A stretch of DNA of 64,000 bases from DATKWD01 sp035529695 (GCA_035529695.1 DATKWD010000098.1:1-64000); one strand, 5' to 3'. Numbered from the stretch's first letter, positions 42,106-50,412 are shown. Notes: generated from the sequence alone by a model not told the origin. Translations and numbers: made by a program.

Positions 42106-42326
42106 GCGAAGGCCGCCAAGGCAGGGTGGCGTGGCGCGCGCAGCAGAGAAGCCAAGCGCAACCGGAGCACGGCGGGGGTCTGGGGGCGGAGGCTTGCCGG
42201 AGCCACCGGTGTCTGCGACTCGACGAAGTCGTGCGCAGACCGAGGGAAGTCAGCCGTCAGACTGCCCGCGAGAACTCGGCTGAGCGGAGCGAGCGCCAGC
42301 GAGCGAGCGATACCGAAAACCATCAT
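42102..42326 (-). CDS. 74-codon spacer ORF between nuoD and nuoH (cluster 1)
   Basis: The frame begins in the nuoD stop (ATGATG) and ends in the nuoH start (ATGATG). It reads MMVFGIARSLALAPLSRVLA, then GSLTADFPRSAHDFVESQT, then a Leu/Ala/Arg/Pro-rich tail. Residues 16-39 match residues 16-39 of the nuoI-nuoJ spacer ORF. No domain, signal or membrane segment is recognised. Two paralogous spacers with an unbroken frame in one operon make a pure accident less likely, but translation is unproven. Confidence 0.45.
   Translation of the reverse strand: MMVFGIARSLALAPLSRVLAGSLTADFPRSAHDFVESQTPVAPASLRPQTPAVLRLRLASLLRAPRHPALAAFA
42211..42293 (-). repeat. type B repeat, copy 2 (83 bp)
   Basis: This matches the copy at 40445-40527 without gaps. 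It contains the imperfect hairpin (GTCTGCGCACGACT-TCGTCG-AGTCGCAGAC) and the CAGCCGAGTTCTCG block. Confidence 0.8.
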
Positions 42327-43504
42327 CGGTCGATGTCTCCGAGGATGAAGTAGAGGCTGGCGAGAATGGTGACGATGTCGGGGACGTAGACACCCTTGAG
42401 CAACCAGGGTGTGATGCTCATGTTCGAGAAGCTGGCTGTGCGGATCTTGACCCGGTACGGACCGAGGTCGCCCTTGCTGATCACGTGGAAGCCCATCTCG
42501 CCGAGCGGGTTCTCGGTGAAGACATAAGCCTCACCGGCCGGCACCTTGATGATGCGGGGCACCTTGGCCATGATCGGCCCGGCGGGCATGCCGTCGCACA
42601 TCTGGTCGCACATGTGGCTGGCTTCGCGGGTTTCCTGGAGTCGGACCCAGAATCGGCTGTAGCTGTCGCCGTCGGGGTGGGTCCAGACCTTCCAGTCGAG
42701 GTCGTCGTAGCAGAGACCGACGTTGTTGTCGCGCCGGATGTCCCAGTCGACACCGGACGCCCGGAGGTTGGCACCCGAGAGGCCGTACGACAGCGCCGTC
42801 TCGGGCGGGATGACCCCGATCCCCCTGGTTCGTTCGTTGAAGATGACGTTGCCGAGCAGCAGGTCTTCCATCTGGTCGCAGAAGCTGCGGACCCGCTTCA
42901 TGGCGGCCTTGGTGTCGTCGAACCAGCCCTTGGGCAGGTCGTCCTTCACCCCACCGATGCGGTCGAAGTTCGGATGGAACCGTCCACCGGTCGCGGCCTC
43001 GATCTGGTTGAGGACGAACTCGCGATCGCGAAACGCGTAGAACGCAGGGGTGACGGCGCCGAGCTGAAGCGCCATGTCGCCGAGGAACAACACGATGTGC
43101 GCGACGCGGCCCATCTCGAACAAGAGCGTGCGGATCCACTTCGCACGTTCGGGGGCTTCGACCTCCATGAGCTGCTCGGCGGCGAGGATGAACGGCACCT
43201 CGTTGGCGAAGCTGCCGAGCCAGTCGATCCGGTTGACCAGCGTCGTGACCTGGGGATAGGTGCGGACCTCGGTGAGCTTCTCGTAGCCGCGGTGCATGTA
43301 GCCCATGATCGGCTGGGCCCAGAGCACCTGTTCGCCGTCGAGCTTGGCGACGATGCGCAGTGTGCCGTGGGTGGCGGGGTGCTGCGGACCGAGGTTGAGC
43401 GTCATGCCCTCGTCGGTCTCGATCTCGAGGTTCACCCGGGCGTCAGCCAGTTGGCCGGCCACGTAGGCGGCCTGCTGACCTTCGGACAGCGCGGTGTCAG
43501 TCAT
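42323..43504 (-). CDS. nuoD: NADH-quinone oxidoreductase subunit D (cluster 1)
   Basis: 49-kDa quinone-site subunit. The 393-residue protein has LNLGPQHPATHGTLRIVAKL (quinone His and the Arg equivalent to NDUFS2 Arg85), YMHRGYEKLTE, and the C-terminal LGDIDR close to the usual xGEVDR end. The Arg is the target of NDUFAF7-type methyltransferases, one of which is encoded downstream of this operon. ATG 43504 overlaps the stop of a 29-codon spacer frame as ATGA. It is the only nuoD in the window. Confidence 0.95.
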   Translation of the reverse strand: MTDTALSEGQQAAYVAGQLADARVNLEIETDEGMTLNLGPQHPATHGTLRIVAKLDGEQVLWAQPIMGYMHRGYEKLTEVRTYPQVTTLVNRIDWLGSFANEVPFILAAEQLMEVEAPERAKWIRTLLFEMGRVAHIVLFLGDMALQLGAVTPAFYAFRDREFVLNQIEAATGGRFHPNFDRIGGVKDDLPKGWFDDTKAAMKRVRSFCDQMEDLLLGNVIFNERTRGIGVIPPETALSYGLSGANLRASGVDWDIRRDNNVGLCYDDLDWKVWTHPDGDSYSRFWVRLQETREASHMCDQMCDGMPAGPIMAKVPRIIKVPAGEAYVFTENPLGEMGFHVISKGDLGPYRVKIRTASFSNMSITPWLLKGVYVPDIVTILASLYFILGDIDR

Positions 43505-43590
43505 GCTGAGTGCACCTTCAGCAACCGCACGTGTCCGCGAGGCTGCTCCGGTTGCCGGCTCCGCAACGTCATCGGGCCGGTCTCACTCAT
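43501..43590 (-). CDS. 29-codon spacer ORF between nuoC and nuoD (cluster 1)
   Basis: ATG 43590 lies inside the end of nuoC (ATGAGTGA spans its stop) and the frame (MSETGPMTLRSRQPEQPRGH, then VRLLKVHSA) ends in TGA overlapping the nuoD ATG. It is exactly 90 nt, as is the nuoF-nuoG spacer ORF of cluster 2. Similarity to the type A repeat is at best faint. Function unknown; coupling of nuoC and nuoD translation is the simplest idea. Confidence 0.35.
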   Translation of the reverse strand: MSETGPMTLRSRQPEQPRGHVRLLKVHSA

Positions 43591-44293
43591 TCTCGGCCTC
43601 GTCGGTTGCTTCATCGGCCTCGTCCTCGTCCGGCATGGGTTCGACGTCGACGATCCCGGGCCAGGGCTTCACGATGCGCGCCACGAGCGGGAAGTCCTTG
43701 CGCAACGGATGGCCCTCGAATCCTGAGGGAAGGTAGATGTTCTCGAGGTACGGGTGCCCGTCGAAGGTGATGCCGAACATCTCGTGGGTCTCGCGCTCGT
43801 GCCAGTTGGCTCCGGCGTACGCGCCGATCCAGGTCTCGGCCCGGAGATCGTCGTCGGGGAGGTCGGCCCTGAGGTGCACTCCGACCTTCCGGTCGACGTC
43901 GAACACGCGGGCGATCAGCTGGAAGCGGGTCTCGCCGCCGGTGAACCCCTGCTCGATGGTTCCCGAGGGGAGATCACCGCTGCCGATCCCGCCGTCGACG
44001 AATGAATCTTCGTAACGGCCGTAGGGCGAGGGCAGCCAGTCGACCGCTGACAGGAAGTCGAAGAAGCGGTAGCCGAGTTGTCGGGCCACCATGGCAGCGC
44101 GGGCCCAGTCGTCGCGACCCACCCGAACGAACAGGTCGCGGTGAGGCACGAGGTGGCTGGCCACGAGCGAATCACCGAGCTTGTCGGCCAGTTCGGCCAG
44201 CAGCCCCTCACGCAACGTGTCGGGCGCGGTTGTCTCCTCGGCAGCTGTTTCGTCCGAAATCGGCTCGGTGTCAGTCGACGACAAGGGGATCAC
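43583..44293 (-). CDS. nuoC: NADH-quinone oxidoreductase subunit C (cluster 1)
   Basis: 30-kDa peripheral subunit at the NuoB/NuoD interface. The 236-residue protein has the family signature WHERETHEMFGITFDGHPYL (about 163-182) followed by LPSGFEGHPLRKDFPL. An acidic, low-complexity stretch occurs at each end (N-terminal Thr/Glu-rich; C-terminal DEDEADEATDEAENE). ATG 44293 overlaps the end of nuoB by 23 bp; a slightly later start cannot be excluded. Confidence 0.93.
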   Translation of the reverse strand: MIPLSSTDTEPISDETAAEETTAPDTLREGLLAELADKLGDSLVASHLVPHRDLFVRVGRDDWARAAMVARQLGYRFFDFLSAVDWLPSPYGRYEDSFVDGGIGSGDLPSGTIEQGFTGGETRFQLIARVFDVDRKVGVHLRADLPDDDLRAETWIGAYAGANWHERETHEMFGITFDGHPYLENIYLPSGFEGHPLRKDFPLVARIVKPWPGIVDVEPMPDEDEADEATDEAENE

Positions 44294-44771
44294 CTCGCCA
44301 ACGAGCCGCAGGATCTTCGTTCAAAATGCGCTCCTGGAGGAGCACGATGCCCTCGAGCAGGGCTTCGGGCCGCGGTGGGCAGCCCGGGATGTAGACATCG
44401 ACCGGGATCACCTGGTCGACGCCCTTGGTCACCGAGTAGCTGTCCCAGTACGGGCCACCACAGTTGGCACACGAGCCCATGCTGATGACGTACTTCGGAT
44501 CGGGCATCTGCTCGTAGAGGCGTCGGATGGCAGGCACCATCTTGTCGGTGACGGTGCCGGACACACACATGAGGTCGGCCTGACGTGGACTGGCCGGCAG
44601 GGGGATGACCCCGAGACGCATGACGTCGTAGCGGGGCGAGCCGAGGGCGGCGCCCATCTCGATGGCACAACACGCAAGGCCCCACTGATACATCCAGAGG
44701 GAGTACTTGCGCGACACGTTGAGCAGCTTGGTCAGCGGCTTCGGCAGTTTGCCGCTCTCGACGAGGCCCAT
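44271..44771 (-). CDS. nuoB: NADH-quinone oxidoreductase subunit B (cluster 1)
   Basis: Subunit carrying cluster N2, the last electron carrier before quinone. The 166-residue protein has the tandem cysteines in WGLACCAIEM, the third in SMGSCANCGGPYW and the fourth in YIPGCPPRPEALLEGI. Length and spacing are normal. It follows nuoA by 17 bp. It is the only nuoB in the window. Confidence 0.95.
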   Translation of the reverse strand: MGLVESGKLPKPLTKLLNVSRKYSLWMYQWGLACCAIEMGAALGSPRYDVMRLGVIPLPASPRQADLMCVSGTVTDKMVPAIRRLYEQMPDPKYVISMGSCANCGGPYWDSYSVTKGVDQVIPVDVYIPGCPPRPEALLEGIVLLQERILNEDPAARWRGDPLVVD

Positions 44772-44788
44772 TCAGCGGTGCTTTCCGG

Positions 44789-45166
44789 TCAGATCCAACG
44801 CAGCACGCCCTTGCGCCACGCGTAGACGAGGCCGAGGGCGAGGATCGCGATGAACACGAGCATTTCGACGAGGCCGAAGACCCCGTAGGCCTCGAGCCGG
44901 GTGGCCCAAGGAAAGATGAAGACTGCCTCGACGTCGAACATGACGAACAGCAACGCGAAGATGTAATAACGGACGTTCGACTGGCCCCACATGCTGCCGA
45001 CCGGGTCGACGCCCGACTCGTAGTTCACGTACTTCTGGGCTTGGGGCCGTGAAGGGCGAATGAGGCTTCCGAGGCCGAGCACACCTGCGATCAGGGCGAC
45101 TGCGACACCGCCGAATATGGCCACGGTGAGGTAGTCGCGGAGGAAATCCGACACGGCGGCGAACAC
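44789..45166 (-). CDS. nuoA: NADH-quinone oxidoreductase subunit A (cluster 1)
   Basis: Three-helix membrane subunit, first gene of cluster 1. I start it at GTG 45166 (VFAAVSDFLRDYLTVAIFGG); the longer frame upstream is basic and not family-like, and GTG 45154 is an alternative. The conserved loop is KYVNYESGVDPVGSMWGQSN and the second helix is FALLFVMFDVEAVFIFPWA. The 59 bp upstream to the deacetylase stop must contain the operon promoter unless transcription continues from there. Confidence 0.92.
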   Translation of the reverse strand: MFAAVSDFLRDYLTVAIFGGVAVALIAGVLGLGSLIRPSRPQAQKYVNYESGVDPVGSMWGQSNVRYYIFALLFVMFDVEAVFIFPWATRLEAYGVFGLVEMLVFIAILALGLVYAWRKGVLRWI

Positions 45167-45225
45167 TAGTGAAGCCCTGAACAAGCGGCCAACCCTCGGT
45201 CGTCTTCGAGCCTCGGGCGCCTCGA

Positions 45226-45864
45226 TCAGGTCGTGACGATGCCTCGCAGGTCGCCGGGATGCCCCCACTTGATCGGGAGCACCTCGTCGGGAAAGTCCTG
45301 AACGAACTCGCCACCGACCGCCCGGACTCCGTCGATGAAGCGGTCGAGGTGGGCCATCCCGCCAGTCGGCTGGTCGTGGACGACGACGACGGCTTGCTCG
45401 AGGCGGGCGACGTCGTGCAGCGCCGTCTCGACCCAGGCGAACGGGTGCTCCCAGTCATGGGGTACGCAGTTCCACAGCACGCAGGTGTAGCCACCGCGCT
45501 CCAGCAGGTCGACGGCCGCCCTGCTCAGCAACTTCGCATTCACGTGGCCGCCTTCACCGAAGGGTCTGAAGAACCGGTCGGGATGCCTGAGATCGCCGAT
45601 GAGGTCCTGCGTTCGTTCGATCTCGACCTCGGCGTACTCGGCGCTCGTGTCGACACCAAGCGGGATCGAGTGAGTCATCGTGTGATTCCCGATCCAGTGA
45701 CCCTCGGCGTGGGCCCGCTCGGCGAGTTGGCGTCCGCCGTCCGCCGTCAACCGATCGCCCACGACGAAGAACGTGGCCTTGACGTCCCGATCCGACAAGA
45801 CGTCGAGCACCGCCGGGGTGACGTCGGGATGCGGACCGTTGTCGAAGGTCAGGGTGACCAGCAC
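45226..45864 (-). CDS. polysaccharide deacetylase-fold protein with altered metal motif
   Basis: A roughly 212-residue NodB-type carbohydrate esterase 4 fold. It starts at GTG 45864 (VLVTLTFDNGPHPDVTPAVL). Motif 2 is HTMTHS (H-x3-H), as expected for zinc. In motif 1 the second Asp of TFDDG is Asn (TFDNG); this Asp is normally a metal ligand. Motif 3 is replaced by RFFRPFGEGGHVN. No signal peptide is visible, so it may be cytoplasmic. It could be an amidase/deacetylase with changed metal chemistry or an inactive relative. It is just upstream of nuoA on the same strand. Confidence 0.72.
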   Translation of the reverse strand: MLVTLTFDNGPHPDVTPAVLDVLSDRDVKATFFVVGDRLTADGGRQLAERAHAEGHWIGNHTMTHSIPLGVDTSAEYAEVEIERTQDLIGDLRHPDRFFRPFGEGGHVNAKLLSRAAVDLLERGGYTCVLWNCVPHDWEHPFAWVETALHDVARLEQAVVVVHDQPTGGMAHLDRFIDGVRAVGGEFVQDFPDEVLPIKWGHPGDLRGIVTT

Positions 45865-45892
45865 GGCGCTCAGTCTCGCGCTTTTCGGCGAA

Positions 45893-46975
45893 TCACTCTT
45901 CGTCGTCGCCGTTCGAGCCGGAAGGCGACCGCACGACCGTGCCGACAGCCCGCACCGGCAGGACCGCCATCGACGCCATACCTCGACCGACACGACTTGT
46001 GCCTCGTGTGAGCGTGCTGAGCTTGGGTCCCCCGATGAAGCCCCGCCGCACGAAGTAGAGGTAGAGGCCCAGGGCGACGACGGCCATCGCGGCCAGCACG
46101 ATGAAATAGGCGGCCGGATTCTCGAGCTCGGGCATGTTCGCGAAGTTCATCCCGTAGATCCCGGCGATGAGCGACAGCGGGAGCACGATGGCCGAGAACA
46201 CCGTGAGCACCTTCATCACCTCGTTCATCTGCTCGGCAGCCGCGGCGCGGTAGGTGTCGAGAACGGTGGCCAGCAGCCCGTGAGCCGCGTCGAGGCTCTC
46301 GATCAGACGGGTGTGGTGATCGAGCGCGTCCGACAGCTCTCGCTGGGCCCTCGGACCGAGTTCGTCCAGACGCGCGGCCATGAGCAGAGCGCTTCTCTGC
46401 GGACCGAGCACCCGGCGGAGGGTCGAGACCTCGCGCCGCAGCACCTGGACGTCGGCGAGGATCGTCGGGTCGCCTTCGATGGCTTGATCCTCGAGGTCGA
46501 GTATCCGTTGATCGAGTCCGTCGAGCAGCGGGAGGAAGCGCTCGCCGCTGAACTCGATGATCCGGGCCATCAGATGATCAGGACCCTCGAGCTCAAAGCG
46601 TCGATGACAGGAGCGTTCGAAGACATGGTCGACGGCGAGCAAGGGCTCGTCATGCACGGTCAACAGCCAGTTCGGGCCGAGCACGAGGTCGATCTCGACC
46701 GTGCGCACCTGGGTGTCGTCGTTGGCGAGGCCGTGGGTCACGACCACGATATGGCTGTCGAGGTCGTCGACCTTCGGGAACTGCGCCTCGTCGCCGAGGT
46801 CGGCCCGGGTCAGCCGGTCCAGATCGAACTCACGGCACAGCCGGTCGATGTCGTCGTCGGTCGGATCGAGCACGTCGAGCCAGACCCAGCCGTCGCCGCG
46901 GCGCTCGCTCATCTCGGAGGGGTCGACGTCGATCTTCCGTGACCCGTCGGCCGCAGCGTGAAACAGCCGATCCAT
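45893..46975 (-). CDS. corA: CorA-family magnesium/cobalt transporter
   Basis: Pentameric divalent cation channel of the inner membrane. The 360-residue protein has a large cytoplasmic N-terminal domain, a long stalk helix, and two C-terminal transmembrane segments with the selectivity motif GMN in LIAGIYGMNFANMPELENPA. After the second segment is an unusual roughly 55-residue basic tail. It starts at ATG 46975 and lies 28 bp upstream of the deacetylase gene. Confidence 0.93.
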   Translation of the reverse strand: MDRLFHAAADGSRKIDVDPSEMSERRGDGWVWLDVLDPTDDDIDRLCREFDLDRLTRADLGDEAQFPKVDDLDSHIVVVTHGLANDDTQVRTVEIDLVLGPNWLLTVHDEPLLAVDHVFERSCHRRFELEGPDHLMARIIEFSGERFLPLLDGLDQRILDLEDQAIEGDPTILADVQVLRREVSTLRRVLGPQRSALLMAARLDELGPRAQRELSDALDHHTRLIESLDAAHGLLATVLDTYRAAAAEQMNEVMKVLTVFSAIVLPLSLIAGIYGMNFANMPELENPAAYFIVLAAMAVVALGLYLYFVRRGFIGGPKLSTLTRGTSRVGRGMASMAVLPVRAVGTVVRSPSGSNGDDEE

Positions 46976-47294
46976 GCGAACCAGTGTGACGCCGGGATCC
47001 GCCGTGGGCGCGTCAATCGGCGGACCGAGCCGCCCTGCCCAGGGAGTTCAGGAGTTCGCGAGGGTCACCGGCCCGAACCACTCGTGCGCTCCGGGCCCAT
47101 GTTCTCGACGAGTGCGTGACCGGATGCGAGTCCGACCGACATCGCGGCTGACTTCGTCGGTCTCGGTGATCTGAAGGGAGGTCGGGCACGCCCCATGGTT
47201 TGAAACACTCGGTCGGTGTCGACGCCATGGTCACCGTCAGCGCCGACGGAGATCTCGACGACCTCGCTCGACGTGCTCTCCTGACGAAGCCGAG
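46976..47294. other. corA-recQ spacer, no convincing gene
   Basis: About 320 bp separate the corA start from the recQ stop. The small open frames on both strands have no family resemblance or ribosome-binding site. It should contain the corA promoter and a recQ terminator, but I find neither clearly. A magnesium riboswitch is not evident. Confidence 0.35.
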
Positions 47295-49409
47295 TCACCT
47301 GGCTCGGAGGGCAAGGGGGAGGACGGCGTCGGCACCGGCCTCGGCCAGCAGAACCGAGGCGATGGTCATGGTCCAGCCCGACTGGATCTGATCGTCGACG
47401 AGCAACACCGGACCCTCGGGAATCTCGACCGTCGGGTCGACAGCAATCCGTCCCCACACGTTGGCCACCTGATGGGCGCTGTTGGACTGATCGGCCTGCA
47501 CTCCCCCGCGATCGTCGACCCGCACCAGCGCACGCACCACGGGCATCTTGCCGGACTTCGACACGGTGTCGGCGACGACATCGATCAGCTGGTGATTCGA
47601 GCGCGATGGCATCGGGCAGATCCAGGTGGGGCGCTGGTCCCAGTCCCAGCGCCTGAGCACATCGATCAGGCCGCGGAGGATGGCGGGCGACAGCTCGCGC
47701 AAGGCGCCGTCGAGCAGCGCATCGACCTGGGCGCCGAGCGCCCCGTCGCCCACTCGGCTCAGGGCCCGGCCACGCCGGGCCTGGTGCTCGGGCTTGATCT
47801 TGCCCTTCGGTTCGTCGAGTCCGGACGGCCACTGCTTGCGTGGCTCGACGTCGACATCTGCGCCCGAGAGGTGACGACGGGCCTCCTCGACGAGGTCGAG
47901 GGTCGGCGCGACGACCGCATCGGAACCGAGGCACCGGTCACACCGGCCACAGTCGGAGGCCTCGGCATCGTCGAGCGACTCGCGGACGAAGCGCAGCCGA
48001 CACCCTCGGAGACCTGCGTAGGCCAGCATCTGCTCGGATTCCTCGCGACGAAGCGCTCGCAATCGATCAGCCTTGTCGTGGTCGTAGCGCCAATCGGGGT
48101 CGACGATCACCCAGCCCCCCTTGACTTTGGCGATGGCACCGTCGACTTCGAGGATCTTGAGCAGGGTCATGAGGCGAGTACGGCCGAGGTTCACCTCGGT
48201 CTCGAGGCGGTTGATGCTGGTGGCCGACGCGGTCGACAGCTGGGTGAGGACCTCCTGACAGGTCGACTCGGGCGGCAGGCTGACCTTCTCGAACCAGTTC
48301 CAGACCGCAGCGTCCTCGATCGGCCGGGGAACGGCGATGACCTCCGCCCGCTCGATGGCACGGCCGGCACGACCGATCTGCTGGTAGTACGCGACCGGCG
48401 TCGGGGGCAGGCCGAGGTGGACGCAGAACGCCATGTCACCCTTGTCGAACCCCATGCCGAGCGCGCTGGTGGCGACCAGCGCCTTCAGATCGTTGGCACG
48501 GAGTCGGTCTTCGAGGCTCTCGCGCTCGCCCGGTTGGGTCGATCCGGTGTAGGCCTCGGCCGCGATCCCCCGCCGCTGCAGCCAAGCAGCAGTCCGCTCG
48601 GCCTGGTCGACGGTGAGGCAGTACACGATGCCTGATCCGTCGAGGCCCGGAACGGTTTCGGCCAGCCACGCCAGCCGCTCGGCATCGTCGGCCAGGTCGA
48701 CCACCGACAGGTGCAGGCTCGCGCGGTCGAGGCTGGTGCGCTGGACCAGGGTGCCGTCGCCCAACTGGGCCGCGACGTCGTCGGTCACCCGCTGATTGGC
48801 GGTGGCGGTCGTGGCCAGCACCGGGGTCCACGCCGGAAGGTCGTCGATGATCCGGCGCAGTCGCAGGTAGTCGGGGCGGAAGTCGTGACCCCAGTCGGAG
48901 ATGCAGTGGGCCTCGTCGCACACCAGGGCCATTGGTTGGCTTCGGAGCAGATCGAACACCCGCTCTCTGAAACCGTCATTGGCCAGACGCTCGGGGCTGA
49001 TGAGCAGCAGATCGACGTCGCCGGCAGCGATGCGGACCTCGATCTCGTCCCAGTCGTCGGTGTTCGACGAGTTGATGGTCTCGGCGGTGAGGCCGAGGCG
49101 GCGAGCGGCGGCGACCTGGTCGCGCATCAACGCCAGCAGCGGTGAGACCACCAGCGTCGGTCCCCATCCCCGATCACGCAGCATCCGGGTGGCCGAGAAG
49201 TAGACGGCCGACTTGCCGAACCCGGTGCGGGCGACGAGCAGGGTCCGGCGTCGATCGGCCACGACCGCTTGGACCGCGGCCAGCTGTTCGGGCCGCGGCT
49301 CGGCGCCCCCGCCGGCCAGCGCGGCGATGTGCTGGCGCAACTCGGCCTCGACCTCGGCGTGGGTGGGTCGAGCCGGCTCGAGCAGCGTCGATGGGCGGGT
49401 GACGGTCAC
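47295..49409 (-). CDS. recQ: RecQ-type DNA helicase fused to a phosphoribosyltransferase-like domain
   Basis: ATP-dependent 3'-5' DNA helicase. The 704-residue protein starts at GTG 49409 (VTVTRPSTLLEPARPTHAEV). Helicase motifs are ARTGFGKSAVYFSAT (Walker A), CDEAHCISDWGHDFRPDYLR (DEAH and RecQ loop), YCLTVDQAERTAAWL and QQIGRAGRAIE. The zinc-like region has CRLRF and CGRCDRC. After about residue 560 the RecQ winged-helix/HRDC pattern is replaced by a domain ending in GPVLLVDDQIQSGWTMTIAS, the PRPP loop of type I phosphoribosyltransferases, as in competence protein ComF. The fusion suggests a role in recombination or DNA uptake/repair, possibly with nucleotide sensing. Confidence 0.88.
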   Translation of the reverse strand: MTVTRPSTLLEPARPTHAEVEAELRQHIAALAGGGAEPRPEQLAAVQAVVADRRRTLLVARTGFGKSAVYFSATRMLRDRGWGPTLVVSPLLALMRDQVAAARRLGLTAETINSSNTDDWDEIEVRIAAGDVDLLLISPERLANDGFRERVFDLLRSQPMALVCDEAHCISDWGHDFRPDYLRLRRIIDDLPAWTPVLATTATANQRVTDDVAAQLGDGTLVQRTSLDRASLHLSVVDLADDAERLAWLAETVPGLDGSGIVYCLTVDQAERTAAWLQRRGIAAEAYTGSTQPGERESLEDRLRANDLKALVATSALGMGFDKGDMAFCVHLGLPPTPVAYYQQIGRAGRAIERAEVIAVPRPIEDAAVWNWFEKVSLPPESTCQEVLTQLSTASATSINRLETEVNLGRTRLMTLLKILEVDGAIAKVKGGWVIVDPDWRYDHDKADRLRALRREESEQMLAYAGLRGCRLRFVRESLDDAEASDCGRCDRCLGSDAVVAPTLDLVEEARRHLSGADVDVEPRKQWPSGLDEPKGKIKPEHQARRGRALSRVGDGALGAQVDALLDGALRELSPAILRGLIDVLRRWDWDQRPTWICPMPSRSNHQLIDVVADTVSKSGKMPVVRALVRVDDRGGVQADQSNSAHQVANVWGRIAVDPTVEIPEGPVLLVDDQIQSGWTMTIASVLLAEAGADAVLPLALRAR

Positions 49410-49450
49410 GCACGCACCGTATCGACGGGGTCCGACAGCTTCGTCTGCAT

Positions 49451-49510
49451 CCCCGCATCTGTGGTGCAAATCGGACCGAATCGCGTTCATCTTCAACCAC
49501 AGATGCGGGG
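49451..49510. repeat. perfect 15-bp inverted repeat with 30-bp spacer
   Basis: CCCCGCATCTGTGGT at 49451-49465 is repeated in inverse at 49496-49510. It is centred between the divergent recQ (start 49409) and LLM oxidoreductase (start 49537) genes, within 30-45 bp of each start. An operator for a dimeric regulator or a large RNA hairpin are both possible. Confidence 0.75.
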
Positions 49511-49536
49511 AGTTGGTGGTGGCTTAGGGTTGCGGG

Positions 49537-50409
49537 ATGCGATTCGGGGTGGTGGTGGCCGGGCCGGCGATGGCACGGGCCGCGTGGCTCGACGAGGTTC
49601 GACGCATCGACGACCTCGGGTTCGATCTGCTCCTCGTGCCCGACCACCTCGGCCTCCCGCCTCCCTTTCCACCGCTGGTCGCCGCCGCCGAGGCCTCGGA
49701 CCGTTTGCGGTTCGGGGTCCAGGTGCTCAACAACGAGTTCTGGAACCCGGTGCTGCTGGCCCGCGATGTCATCGGCGTCGACCTGCTCACCGACGGGCGC
49801 CTCGAGGTCGGGCTCGGTGCGGGTCACACCAAGTCCGAGTTCGACGACGTGGGCATCATCTATGAACGGCCCGGCGTACGGATCAGCCGCCTCGAACACG
49901 ACGTCGCCGAGCTCCGGTGGGTGCTCGACGCCGGGGCCGACGGCCCGGTGGGCTTCGCCGCCGCGCAGGGCCACGTTCCGATCATGGTCGGCGGCAACGG
50001 AGATCGGGTGCTCGACATCGCCGCACGACGCGCCGACATCGTGGGGCTCAACGGCATCACCTCGGGATCAGGCCAGGTGCACACCGGCCTCAGCCATTTC
50101 TCCTGGGATGGACTCGCCGACCGGATCGCCCACGTGCGCACGTGTGCTCCTGAACGGTTCGCCAACCTGACGCTCAGCATCCTCGTGCAGGCCGTGGTGC
50201 TCACCGATGACCGGGATGCAACCGCCGAGGCGATGGCGGCGAAGCGCGACCAGGATCCATCGACCTACCTCGACAGTCCGTTCATGCTGCTCGGCACGGA
50301 AACGTCGATCCGAGACGACCTCGCCCGACTCACCGAACTCGGCGTCGACGACGTCACCACGTTCCGCCCCAACGCCGACGCACTGGCCGCGGCAATCGAC
50401 GAGACTTGA
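49537..50409 (+). CDS. LLM-class (F420- or flavin-dependent) oxidoreductase
   Basis: A 290-residue luciferase-like monooxygenase-fold protein. It begins MRFGVVVAGPAMARAAWLDE and contains DLGFDLLLVPDHLGLPPPFP, LLTDGRLEVGLGAGHTKSEF and GHVPIMVGGNGDRVLDIAAR, the F420/FMN-binding pattern. It resembles the actinobacterial TIGR03621-like group of F420-dependent oxidoreductases. Substrate is unknown. It is divergent from recQ and is followed 3 bp later by a truncated hydrolase frame. Confidence 0.82.
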   Translation: MRFGVVVAGPAMARAAWLDEVRRIDDLGFDLLLVPDHLGLPPPFPPLVAAAEASDRLRFGVQVLNNEFWNPVLLARDVIGVDLLTDGRLEVGLGAGHTKSEFDDVGIIYERPGVRISRLEHDVAELRWVLDAGADGPVGFAAAQGHVPIMVGGNGDRVLDIAARRADIVGLNGITSGSGQVHTGLSHFSWDGLADRIAHVRTCAPERFANLTLSILVQAVVLTDDRDATAEAMAAKRDQDPSTYLDSPFMLLGTETSIRDDLARLTELGVDDVTTFRPNADALAAAIDET

Positions 50410-50412
50410 TCG

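Noticed and set aside
46976..47294. Small genes or a magnesium riboswitch upstream of corA
   Set aside because: The open frames have no ribosome-binding site or similarity, and no known riboswitch pattern is visible.
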